From assembly GCA_949752795.1 (NCBI GenBank), contig OX457070.1, forward strand, positions 25,506,588-25,570,587: 64,000 nt of DNA, read 5' to 3'. The stretch is from Hyperoodon ampullatus. Lineage: Eukaryota; Chordata; Mammalia; Artiodactyla; Ziphiidae. The notes below the pieces were generated by a model. The model was not told the origin of the DNA, did no database searches, and saw only the letters and a program-made list of their open reading frames with translations. A program made the translations under genes and the position numbers. Numbering within the stretch: the first letter of the stretch is position 1; every line of letters begins with the position of its first letter. This document shows, piece by piece, positions 36,426-47,679 of this stretch.

Positions 36426-36431
36426 GTAAGC
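36426..36431 (+). other. 5' splice-site-like GTAAGC
   Basis: CAGCTGTAAGCAGG contains GTAAGC, a reasonable donor core, about 820 bp downstream of the acceptor-like AG in the same unit. Together they would bound an exon-sized segment repeated in each unit. The exonic side (CT before GT) is a poor match to the AG consensus, so the call is tentative. Confidence 0.2.
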
Positions 36432-36739
36432 AGGACGGCTGCAGCCTCCATGCCGCCTGAAATATAGTGCTGCTGCCAGTCTCACGTCCTGGATTGCCCT
36501 ACGTAGGAAAAGGGCGTTTCCCTGAAGGCAATACGGTGCTTCCAGTTCCCTGCAAGAGGCATGGGAAAAGCGCCAATGCCTAAAGGGAAAACGACACTGC
36601 CTGCCAGGCTCTTACTATGGTCCATGTATTGCATTTGGAAGATTGGGCATACATCATTCGCCAGGAAAACCTAGTCCATGGAGTGCCTTCACGTTAGTGA
36701 GCTTCTCGGAACTCTGGGATTACTGCGACCTCCGCACCT

Positions 36740-36779
36740 CCCAGGAAAGAACACTGAGACCTGAGTAGCCCTTCCTGGG
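36740..36779. other. 8 bp inverted repeat with 24-base loop
   Basis: CCCAGGAA at 36740-36747 is the exact reverse complement of TTCCTGGG at 36772-36779. The arms are retained in all complete units examined, including the divergent U1 (3142-3181). It could form a modest hairpin in RNA. With only 8 paired bases it could also be incidental. Confidence 0.35.
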
Positions 36780-36857
36780 CGACTTCACAACCCTCAGGGA
36801 TCTTGGGCCTCCGGGCATCTCTCCCTTAACGCGGAGTGGAAAGCAGCACACTGCTTT

Positions 36858-36867
36858 CTTCGTTGGA
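36858..36867 (+). other. Partial CENP-B-box-like sequence
   Basis: CTTCGTTGGA is identical to the first ten bases of the canonical primate CENP-B box (CTTCGTTGGAAACGGGA). The remainder reads GAGCTAA and lacks the essential CGGG half, so it does not meet the minimal functional motif NTTCGNNNNANNCGGGN. It recurs once per unit; in U16 (29785-29794) the CG is lost. Confidence 0.3.
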
Positions 36868-36883
36868 GAGCTAAGTGTCTGAG

Positions 36884-36893
36884 CTTTCGAAAG
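36884..36893. other. 10 bp palindrome CTTTCGAAAG
   Basis: This perfect 10 bp palindrome lies 16 bp after the CENP-B-like block and is unchanged in the units inspected. No specific binding protein is inferred. Confidence 0.4.
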
Positions 36894-37070
36894 TCCACCC
36901 AAACACGGGCCCAGCAGGTCTTTTAAGTGTACGGCCAGTGGCTCACAGCACTGCACCAGGGCCACAATGAGAAAACACGCTCCTCAGGGTTTGTCTCGGG
37001 AAGCCTCACTGGCCCTCTCTCTAAGCCAAGCAGGGCGTTGACCTTCGAAGCAACCTGACAAAGGCACGGT

Positions 37071-38838
37071 TTGCCCCTGAAACGCCCAGAGCCCTTTTAT
37101 AAGGTGTGCGGGCGTCGAAGCCTAACCAAGTCAGTGGGGACGTCACGCCACTCGCCGCAGGCAGAACTGCCTTGCTACGAAGTTTCAACGGGGAAGGACA
37201 GGGGGCCGCTTCCGACCCTTTGACTGTGGCAGAAACTACACGTACTATGCACACTGCAACTTTGATATTGGTGACCTAGTGCGAAAAGCACTATTTTCCC
37301 CACTGGAGGGCAGAAGGCCTGTGGTGTCAAATTTCCCTGAGACAGGGCTGTTCTCTGTCTTCTCTTCACAGCTAGAGTGCCTTCACAGAGAACAGAGTGT
37401 CCTTGGAGAAACAGAGAGTGTCCTGTGCATTCCAGGCGGCATCCCAGATCACCCATTGCGAAAGGGAAATCTCGACCTCTCTCCAGGGTTCAAAGGATCG
37501 ATCGGATGGCCCATTCACACATTGAGGCGTTCAGGGGTTTTTCCACTGCCTTCTGGAGAAGTACTGCTGGATCTCTAGTATGCTTGTCCTACGGCACCCA
37601 GGTCCTCACAGTGTCCCAGGGAACAACACTGCGTACAGGATCACCCTTCCTGGCTGACAGAGCAGCACCATGCTACCTAAGGCCTCCGGATCACCAATTG
37701 GAAAGCACTGTGAAAGGCAACCCTGTGCTTTTTCTCCAGAGAGCTCGATGGCCAAAACATTCAACGGACTCCCAGAACACAGCACTAGCTCGTCTTTCGT
37801 AGGTGTCATGTCAGTGGACCTCAGGGCAGAGAGTGAGCTGCAAGGATAACACACTCCCCTGAGTGTCCGTTCCGGGTGCCCTTACTTGGCGGACCTCTGC
37901 CTATGCCACGCACAAAGTAGAGAGGGTCTGCAGTTTTCTAAATGTAGATAGATTCCCCTTGAACCCTACTACGCTTAGAGAAACTGCGAGAACACGTCGC
38001 AGCCTCCCCAAAGCCTTACGTCCCATACACCAGCCACACGTTGCCCATCACAACTCACTCGGTTTCGAACTTCATCCAGGAAGTGTCCAGAGTGCCCCCT
38101 TCTGTCTGTTTTGGCTCGCTGGAAACTGAACGTACTCGGGCAGTTTGGAACGTGCAGTTTGGCAATGTATGTGCATGGTCGCACGTCCCAGCTGTAAGCA
38201 GGACCGCTGCAGCCTCCATGCCGCCTGAAATATAGTGCTGCTGCCACTCTCATGTCCTGGATTGCCCTACATAGGAAAAGGGCGTTTCCCTGAGGGCAAT
38301 ACGGTGCTTCCAGTTCCCTGCAAGACGCATGGGAAAAGCGCCAATGCCTAAAGGGAAAACGACACTGCCTGCCAGGCTCTTACTATGGTCCATGTATTGC
38401 ATTTGGAAGATTGGGCATACATCATTCGCCAGGAAAACCTAGTCCATGGAGTGCCTTCACGTTAGTGAGCTTCTCGGAACTCTGGGATTACTGCGTCCTC
38501 CGCACCTCCCAGGAAAGAACACTGAGACCTGAGTAGCCCTTCCTGGGCGACTTCACAACCCTCAGGGATCTTGGGCCTCCGGGCATCTCTCCCTTAACGC
38601 GGAGTGGAAAGCAGCACACTGCTTTCTTCGTTGGAGAGCTAAGTGTCTGAGCTTTCGAAAGTCCACCCAAACACGGGCCCAGTAGGTCTTTTAAGTGTAC
38701 GGCCAGTGGCTCACAGCACTGCACCAGGGCCACAATGAGAAAACACGCTACTCAGGGTTTGTCTCGGGAAGCCTCACTGGCCCTCTCTCTAAGCCAAGCA
38801 GGGCGTTGACCTTCGAAGCAACCTGACAAAGGCACGGT
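37071..38838 (+). repeat. Unit U21 (class D, 1 bp deletion)
   Basis: This D unit shares the CCTAACCAAG deletion and is nearly identical to U23. The palindrome is the imperfect TTTCCCTGAGGGCAA form. Confidence 0.93.
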
Positions 38839-40606
38839 TTGCCCCTGAAACGCCCAGAGCCCTTTTATAAGGTGTGCGGGCGTCGAAGCCTAACCCAAGT
38901 CAGTGGGGACGTCACGCCACTCGCCGCAGGCAGAACTGCCTTGCTACGAAGTTTCAACGGGGAAGGACAGGGGGCCGCTTCCGACCCTTTGACTGTGGCA
39001 GAAACTACACGTACTATGCACACTGCAACTTTGATATTGGTGACCTAGGGCGAAAAGCACTATTTTCCCCACTGGAGGGCAGAAGGCCTGTGGTGTCAAA
39101 TTTCCCTGAGACAGGGCTGTTCTCTGTCTTCTCTTCACAGCTAGAGTGCCTTCACGGAGAACAGAGTGTCCTTGGAGAAACAGAGAGCGTCCTGTGCATT
39201 CCAGGCGGCATCCCAGATCACCCATTGCGAAAGGGAAATCTCGACCTCTCTCCAGGGTTCAAAGGATCGATCGGATGGCCCATTCACACATTGAGGCGTT
39301 CAGCGGTTTTTCCACTGCCTTCTGGAGAAGTACTGCTGGATCTCTAGTATGCTTGTCCTACGGCACCCAGGTCCTCACAGTGTCCCAGGGAACAACACTG
39401 CATACAGGATCACCCTTCGTGGCTGACTGAGCAGCACCATGCTACCTAAGGCCTCCGGATCACCAGTTGGAAAGCACTGTGAAAGGCAACCCTGTGCTTT
39501 TTCTCCAGAGAGCTCGATGACCAAAACATTCAACAGACTCCCAGAACACAGCCCTAGCTCGTCTTTCGTAGGTGTCATGTCAGTGGACCTCAGGGCAGAG
39601 AGTGAGCTGCAAGGATGACACACTCTCCTAAGTGTCCGTTCCGGGTGCCCTTACTTGGCGGACCTCTGCCTATGCCACGCACAAAGTAGAGAGGCCCTGC
39701 AGTTTTCTAAATGTAGATAGATTCCCCTGAACCCTACTACGCTTAGAGAAACTGCGAGGACACGTCGCACCCTCCCCAAAGCCTTACGTCCCATACACCA
39801 GCCACACGTTGCCCATCACAACTCACTCGGTTTCGAACTTCATCCAGGAAGTGGCCAGAGTGCCCCCTTCTGTCTGTTTTGGCTCGCTGGAAACTGAACG
39901 TACTCGGGCAGTTTGGAACGTGCAGCTTGGCAATGTATGTGCATGGTCGCACGTCCCAGCTGTAAGCAGGACGGCTGCAGCCTCCATGCCGCCTGAAATA
40001 TAGTGCTGCTGCCAGTCTCACGTCCTGGATTGCCCTACGTAGGAAAAGGGCGTTTCCCTGAGGGCAATACGGTGCTTCCAGTTCCCTGCAAGAGGCATGG
40101 GAAAGGCGCCAATGCCTAAAGGGAAAACGACACTGCCTGCCAGGCTCTTACTATGGTCCATGTATTGCATTTGGAAGATTGGGCATACATCATTCACCAG
40201 GAAAACCTAGTCCATGGAGTGCCTTCACGTTAGTGAGCTTCTCGGACCTGTGGGATTACTGCATCCTCTGCACCTCCCAGGAAAGAACACTGAGACCTGA
40301 GTAGCCCTTCCTGGGCGACTTCACAACCCTCAGGGATCTTGGGCCTCCGGGCATCTCTCCCTTAACGCGGAGTGGAAAGCAGCACACTGCTTTCTTCGTT
40401 GGAGAGCTAAGTGTCTGAGCTTTCGAAAGTCCACCCAAACACGGGCCCAGCAGGTCTTTTAAGTGTACGGCCAGTGGCTCACAGCACTGCACCAGGGCCA
40501 CAATGAGAAAACACGCTCCTCAGGGTTTGTCTCGGGAAGCCTCACTGGCCCTCTCTCTAAGCCAAGCAGGGCGTTGACCTTCGAAGCAACCTGACAAAGG
40601 CACGGT
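38839..40606 (+). repeat. Unit U22 (class E)
   Basis: It has the full E marker set. It differs from U24 by a handful of bases noticed, including CACCAGTTGG near 39472, CAGTGCTTCCCTAC-free context unchanged, and TCGCACCCTCC near 39765. Confidence 0.9.
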
Positions 40607-42374
40607 TTGCCCCTGAAACGCCCAGAGCCCTTTTATAAGGTGTGCGGGCGTCGAAGCCTAACCAAGTCAGTGGGGACGTCACGCCACTCGCCGCAGGCAG
40701 AACTGCCTTGCTACGAAGTTTCAACGGGGAAGGACAGGGGGCCGCTTCCGACCCTTTGACTGTGGCAGAAACTACACGTACTATGCACACTGCAACTTTG
40801 ATATTGGTGACCTAGTGCGAAAAGCACTATTTTCCCCACTGGAGGGCAGAAGGCCTGTGGTGTCAAATTTCCCTGAGACAGGGCTGTTCTCTGTCTTCTC
40901 TTCACAGCTAGAGTGCCTTCACAGAGAACAGAGTGTCCTTGGAGAAACAGAGAGTGTCCTGTGCATTCCAGGCGGCATCCCAGATCACCCATTGCGAAAG
41001 GGAAATCTCGACCTCTCTCCAGGGTTCAAAGGATCGATCGGATGGCCCATTCACACATTGAGGCGTTCAGGGGTTTTTCCACTGCCTTCTGGAGAAGTAC
41101 TGCTGGATCTCTAGTATGCTTGTCCTACGGCACCCAGGTCCTCACAGTGTCCCAGGGAACAACACTGCGTACAGGATCACCCTTCCTGGCTGACAGAGCA
41201 GCACCATGCTACCTAAGGCCTCCGGATCACCAATTGGAAAGCACTGTGAAAGGCAACCCTGTGCTTTTTCTCCAGAGAGCTCGATGGCCAAAACATTCAA
41301 CGGACTCCCAGAACACAGCACTAGCTCGTCTTTCGTAGGTGTCATGTCAGTGGACCTCAGGGCAGAGAGTGAGCTGCAAGGATAACACACTCCCCTGAGT
41401 GTCCGTTCCGGGTGCCCTTACTTGGCGGACCTCTGCCTATGCCACGCACAAAGTAGAGAGGGTCTGCAGTTTTCTAAATGTAGATAGATTCCCCTTGAAC
41501 CCTACTACGCTTAGAGAAACTGCGAGAACACGTCGCAGCCTCCCCAAAGCCTTACGTCCCATACACCAGCCACACGTTGCCCATCACAACTCACTCGGTT
41601 TCGAACTTCATCCAGGAAGTGTCCAGAGTGCCCCCTTCTGTCTGTTTTGGCTCGCTGGAAACTGAACGTACTCGGGCAGTTTGGAACGTGCAGTTTGGCA
41701 ATGTATGTGCATGGTCGCACGTCCCAGCTGTAAGCAGGACCGCTGCAGCCTCCATGCCGCCTGAAATATAGTGCTGCTGCCACTCTCATGTCCTGGATTG
41801 CCCTACATAGGAAAAGGGCGTTTCCCTGAGGGCAATACGGTGCTTCCAGTTCCCTGCAAGACGCATGGGAAAAGCGCCAATGCCTAAAGGGAAAACGACA
41901 CTGCCTGCCAGGCTCTTACTATGGTCCATGTATTGCATTTGGAAGATTGGGCATACATCATTCGCCAGGAAAACCTAGTCCATGGAGTGCCTTCACGTTA
42001 GTGAGCTTCTCGGAACTCTGGGATTACTGCGTCCTCCGCACCTCCCAGGAAAGAACACTGAGACCTGAGTAGCCCTTCCTGGGCGACTTCACAACCCTCA
42101 GGGATCTTGGGCCTCCGGGCATCTCTCCCTTAACGCGGAGTGGAAAGCAGCACACTGCTTTCTTCGTTGGAGAGCTAAGTGTCTGAGCTTTCGAAAGTCC
42201 ACCCAAACACGGGCCCAGTAGGTCTTTTAAGTGTACGGCCAGTGGCTCACAGCACTGCACCAGGGCCACAATGAGAAAACACGCTACTCAGGGTTTGTCT
42301 CGGGAAGCCTCACTGGCCCTCTCTCTAAGCCAAGCAGGGCGTTGACCTTCGAAGCAACCTGACAAAGGCACGGT
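40607..42374 (+). repeat. Unit U23 (class D, 1 bp deletion)
   Basis: It is nearly identical by eye to U21, including the CCTAACCAAG deletion, CTACATAGG and CAAGACGCATG. The U21-U22 and U23-U24 dimers look like the most recent duplication in the window. Confidence 0.93.
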
Positions 42375-44142
42375 TTGCCCCTGAAACGCCCAGAGCCCTT
42401 TTATAAGGTGTGCGGGCGTCGAAGCCTAACCCAAGTCAGTGGGGACGTCACGCCACTCGCCGCAGGCAGAACTGCCTTGCTACGAAGTTTCAACGGGGAA
42501 GGACAGGGGGCCGCTTCCGACCCTTTGACTGTGGCAGAAACTACACGTACTATGCACACTGCAACTTTGATATTGGTGACCTAGGGCGAAAAGCACTATT
42601 TTCCCCACTGGAGGGCAGAAGGCCTGTGGTGTCAAATTTCCCTGAGACAGGGCTGTTCTCTGTCTTCTCTTCACAGCTAGAGTGCCTTCACGGAGAACAG
42701 AGTGTCCTTGGAGAAACAGAGAGCGTCCTGTGCATTCCAGGCGGCATCCCAGATCACCCATTGCGAAAGGGAAATCTCGACCTCTCTCCAGGGTTCAAAG
42801 GATCGATCGGATGGCCCATTCACACATTGAGGCGTTCAGCGGTTTTTCCACTGCCTTCTGGAGAAGTACTGCTGGATCTCTAGTATGCTTGTCCTACGGC
42901 ACCCAGGTCCTCACAGTGTCCCAGGGAACAACACTGCATACAGGATCACCCTTCGTGGCTGACTGAGCAGCACCATGCTACCTAAGGCCTCCGGATCACC
43001 AATTGGAAAGCACTGTGAAAGGCAACCCTGTGCTTTTTCTCCAGAGAGCTCGATGACCAAAACATTCAACAGACTCCCAGAACACAGCCCTAGCTCGTCT
43101 TTCGTAGGTGTCATGTCAGTGGACCTCAGGGCAGAGAGTGAGCTGCAAGGATGACACACTCTCCTAAGTGTCCGTTCCGGGTGCCCTTACTTGGCGGACC
43201 TCTGCCTATGCCACGCACAAAGTAGAGAGGCCCTGCAGTTTTCTAAATGTAGATAGATTCCCCTGAACCCTACTACGCTTAGAGAAACTGCGAGGACACG
43301 TCGCAGCCTCCCCAAAGCCTTACGTCCCATACACCAGCCACACGTTGCCCATCACAACTCACTCGGTTTCGAACTTCATCCAGGAAGTGGCCAGAGTGCC
43401 CCCTTCTGTCTGTTTTGGCTCGCTGGAAACTGAACGTACTCGGGCAGTTTGGAACGTGCAGCTTGGCAATGTATGTGCATGGTCGCACGTCCCAGCTGTA
43501 AGCAGGACGGCTGCAGCCTCCATGCCGCCTGAAATATAGTGCTGCTGCCAGTCTCACGTCCTGGATTGCCCTACGTAGGAAAAGGGCGTTTCCCTGAGGG
43601 CAATACGGTGCTTCCAGTTCCCTGCAAGAGGCATGGGAAAGGCGCCAATGCCTAAAGGGAAAACGACACTGCCTGCCAGGCTCTTACTATGGTCCATGTA
43701 TTGCATTTGGAAGATTGGGCATACATCATTCACCAGGAAAACCTAGTCCATGGAGTGCCTTCACGTTAGTGAGCTTCTCGGACCTGTGGGATTACTGCAT
43801 CCTCTGCACCTCCCAGGAAAGAACACTGAGACCTGAGTAGCCCTTCCTGGGCGACTTCACAACCCTCAGGGATCTTGGGCCTCCGGGCATCTCTCCCTTA
43901 ACGCGGAGTGGAAAGCAGCCCACTGCTTTCTTCGTTGGAGAGCTAAGTGTCTGAGCTTTCGAAAGTCCACCCAAACACGGGCCCAGCAGGTCTTTTAAGT
44001 GTACGGCCAGTGGCTCACAGCACTGCACCAGGGCCACAATGAGAAGACACGCTCCTCAGGGTTTGTCTCGGGAAGCCTCACTGGCCGTCTCTCTAAGCCA
44101 AGCAGGGCGTTGACCTTCGAAGCAACCTGACAAAGGCACGGT
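42375..44142 (+). repeat. Unit U24 (class E)
   Basis: This E unit ends with AATGAGAAGACAC, a change shared with U26 and U28 but not with the earlier E units. It marks the switch between the two dimer sub-blocks. Confidence 0.93.
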
Positions 44143-45911
44143 TTGCCCCTGAAACGCCCAGAGCCCTTTTATAAGGTGTGCGGGCGTCGAAGCCTAACCC
44201 AAGTCAGTGGGGACGTCACGCCACTCGCCGCAGGCAGAACTGCCTTGCTACGAAGTTTCAACGGGGAAGGACAGGGGGCCGCTTCCGACCCTTTGACTGT
44301 GGCAGAAACTACACGTACTATGCACACTGCAACTTTGATATTGGTGACCTAGTGCGAAAAGCACTATTTTCCCCACTGGAGGGCAGAAGGCCTGTGGTGT
44401 CAAATTTCCCTGAGACAGGGCTGTTCTCTGTCTTCTCTTCACAGCTAGAGTGCCTTCACAGAGAACAGAGTGTCCTTGGAGAAACAGAGTGTGTCCTGTG
44501 CATTCCAGGCGGCATCCCAGATCACCCATTGCGAAAGGGAAATCTCGACCTCTCTCCAGGGTTCAAAGGATCGATCGGATGGCCCATTCACACATTGAGG
44601 CGTTCAGGGGTTTTTCCACTGCCTTCTGGAGAAGTACTGCTGGATCTCTAGTATGCTTGTCCTACGGCACCCAGGTCCTCACAGTGTCCCAGGGAACAAC
44701 ACTGCGTACAGGATCACCCTTCCTGGCTGACAGAGCAGCACCATGCTACCTAAGGCCTCCGGATCACCAATTGGAAAGCACTGTGAAAGGCAACCCTGTG
44801 CTTTTTCTCCAGAGAGCTCGATGGCCAAAACATTCAACGGACTCCCAGAACACAGCACTAGCTCGTCTTTCGTAGGTGTCATGTCAGTGGACCTCAGGGC
44901 AGAGAGTGAGCTGCAAGGATAACACACTCCCCTGAGTGTCCGTTCCGGGTGCCCTTACTTGGCGGACCTCTGCCTATGCCACGCACAAAGTAGAGAGGGT
45001 CTGCAGTTTTCTAAATGTAGATAGATTCCCCTTGAACCCTACTACGCTTAGAGAAACTGCGAGAACACGTCGCAGCCTCCCCAAAGCCTTACGTCCCATA
45101 CACCAGCCACACGTTGCCCATCACAACTCACTCGGTTTCGAACTTCATCCAGGAAGTGTCCAGAGTGCCCCCTTCTGTCTGTTTTGGCTCGCTGGAAACT
45201 GAACGTACTCGGGCAGTTTGGAACGTGCAGTTTGGCAATGTATGTGCATGGTCGCACGTCCCAGCTGTAAGCAGGACCGCTGCAGCCTCCATGCCGCCTG
45301 AAATATAGTGCTGCTGCCACTCTCATGTCCTGGATTGCCCTACATAGGAAAAGGGCGTTGCCCTGAGGGCAATACGGTGCTTCCAGTTCCCTGCAAGACG
45401 CATGGGAAAAGCGCCAATGCCTAAAGGGAAAACGACACTGCCTGCCAGGCTCTTACTATGGTCCATGTATTGCATTTGGAAGATTGGGCATACATCATTC
45501 GCCAGGAAAACCTAGTCCATGGAGTGCCTTCACGTTAGTGAGCTTCTCGGAACTCTGGGATTACTGCGTCCTCCGCACCTCCCAGGAAAGAACACTGAGA
45601 CCTGAGTAGCCCTTCCTGGGCGACTTCACAACCCTCAGGGATCTTGGGCCTCCGGGCATCTCTCCCTTAACGCGGAGTGGAAAGCAGCACACTGCTTTCT
45701 TCGTTGGAGAGCTAAGTGTCTGAGCTTTCGAAAGTCCACCCAAACACGGGCCCAGTAGGTCTTTTAAGTGTACGGCCAGTGGCTCACAGCACTGCACCAG
45801 GGCCACAATGAGAAAACACGCTACTCAGGGTTTGTCTCGGGAAGCCTCACTGGCCCTCTCTCTAAGCCAAGCAGGGCGTTGACCTTCGAAGCAACCTGAC
45901 AAAGGCACGGT
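44143..45911 (+). repeat. Unit U25 (class D)
   Basis: This D unit lacks the 1 bp deletion and has GAGTGTGTCC as in U17, with the perfect TTGCCCTGAGGGCAA palindrome at 45358-45372. Its back is like U19, U21 and U23 (CTACATAGG, CAAGACGCATG). Confidence 0.93.
45358..45372. promoter_or_regulatory. AP-2-like palindrome in U25
   Basis: Third copy of the perfect TTGCCCTGAGGGCAA palindrome. The intervening D units U21 and U23 have the imperfect form, so the variant is scattered among D copies. Confidence 0.35.
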
Positions 45912-47679
45912 TTGCCCCTGAAACGCCCAGAGCCCTTTTATAAGGTGTGCGGGCGTCGAAGCCTAACCCAAGTCAGTGGGGACGTCACGCCACTCGCCGC
46001 AGGCAGAACTGCCTTGCTACGAAGTTTCAACGGGGAAGGACAGGGGGCCGCTTCCGACCCTTTGACTGTGGCAGAAACTACACGTACTATGCACACTGCA
46101 ACTTTGATATTGGTGACCTAGGGCGAAAAGCACTATTTTCCCCACTGGAGGGCAGAAGGCCTGTGGTGTCAAATTTCCGTGAGACAGGGCTGTTCTCTGT
46201 CTTCTCTTCACAGCTAGAGTGCCTTCACGGAGAACAGAGTGTCCTTGGAGAAACAGAGAGCGTCCTGTGCATTCCAGGCGGCATCCCAGATCACCCATTG
46301 CGAAAGGGAAATCTCGACCTCTCTCCAGGGTTCAAAGGATCGATCGGATGGCCCATTCACACATTGAGGCGTTCAGCGGTTTTTCCACTGCCTTCTGGAG
46401 AAGTACTGCTGGATCTCTAGTATGCTTGTCCTACGGCACCCAGGTCCTCACAGTGTCCCAGGGAACAACACTGCATACAGGATCACCCTTCGTGGCTGAC
46501 TGAGCAGCACCATGCTACCTAAGGCCTCCGGATCACCAATTGGAAAGCACTGTGAAAGGCAACCCTGTGCTTTTTCTCCAGAGAGCTCGATGACCAAAAC
46601 ATTCAACAGACTCCCAGAACACAGCCCTAGCTCGTCTTTCGTAGGTGTCATGTCAGTGGACCTCAGGGCAGAGAGTGAGCTGCAAGGATGACACACTCTC
46701 CTAAGTGTCCGTTCCGGGTGCCCTTACTTGGCGGACCTCTGCCTATGCCACGCACAAAGTAGAGAGGCCCTGCAGTTTTCTAAATGTAGATAGATTCCCC
46801 TGAACCCTACTACGCTTAGAGAAACTGCGAGGACACGTCGCAGCCTCCCCAAAGCCTTACGTCCCATACACCAGCCACACGTTGCCCATCACAACTCACT
46901 CGGTTTCGAACTTCATCCAGGAAGTGGCCAGAGTGCCCCCTTCTGTCTGTTTTGGCTCGCTGGAAACTGAACGTACTCGGGCAGTTTGGAACGTGCAGCT
47001 TGGCAATGTATGTGCATGGTCGCACGTCCCAGCTGTAAGCAGGACGGCTGCAGCCTCCATGCCGCCTGAAATATAGTGCTGCTGCCAGTCTCACGTCCTG
47101 GATTGCCCTACGTAGGAAAAGGGCGTTTCCCTGAGGGCAATACGGTGCTTCCAGTTCCCTGCAAGAGGCATGGGAAAGGCGCCAATGCCTAAAGGGAAAA
47201 CGACACTGCCTGCCAGGCTCTTACTATGGTCCATGTATTGCATTTGGAAGATTGGGCATACATCATTCACCAGGAAAACCTAGTCCATGGAGTGCCTTCA
47301 CGTTAGTGAGCTTCTCGGACCTGTGGGATTACTGCATCCTCTGCACCTCCCAGGAAAGAACACTGAGACCTGAGTAGCCCTTCCTGGGCGACTTCACAAC
47401 CCTCAGGGATCTTGGGCCTCCGGGCATCTCTCCCTTAACGCGGAGTGGAAAGCAGCCCACTGCTTTCTTCGTTGGAGAGCTAAGTGTCTGAGCTTTCGAA
47501 AGTCCACCCAAACACGGGCCCAGCAGGTCTTTTAAGTGTACGGCCAGTGGCTCACAGCACTGCACCAGGGCCACAATGAGAAGACACGCTCCTCAGGGTT
47601 TGTCTCGGGAAGCCTCACTGGCCGTCTCTCTAAGCCAAGCAGGGCGTTGACCTTCGAAGCAACCTGACAAAGGCACGGT
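45912..47679 (+). repeat. Unit U26 (class E)
   Basis: This E unit has TTTCCGTGAGAC near 46175, shared only with U28, and the GAGAAGACAC end. U26 and U28 are almost identical. Confidence 0.93.

Larger units (their letters stand above)
35303..37070 (+). repeat. Unit U20 (class E)
   Basis: It has an E front with CTAGGGCGAAAA and the private CGTGGATGACTG. The back lacks the usual E markers and reads CTGAAGGC, GGAACTCTGGG and GCGACCTCC, so it may carry a converted tract. I use it below as the reference unit for positions of short elements. Confidence 0.92.
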
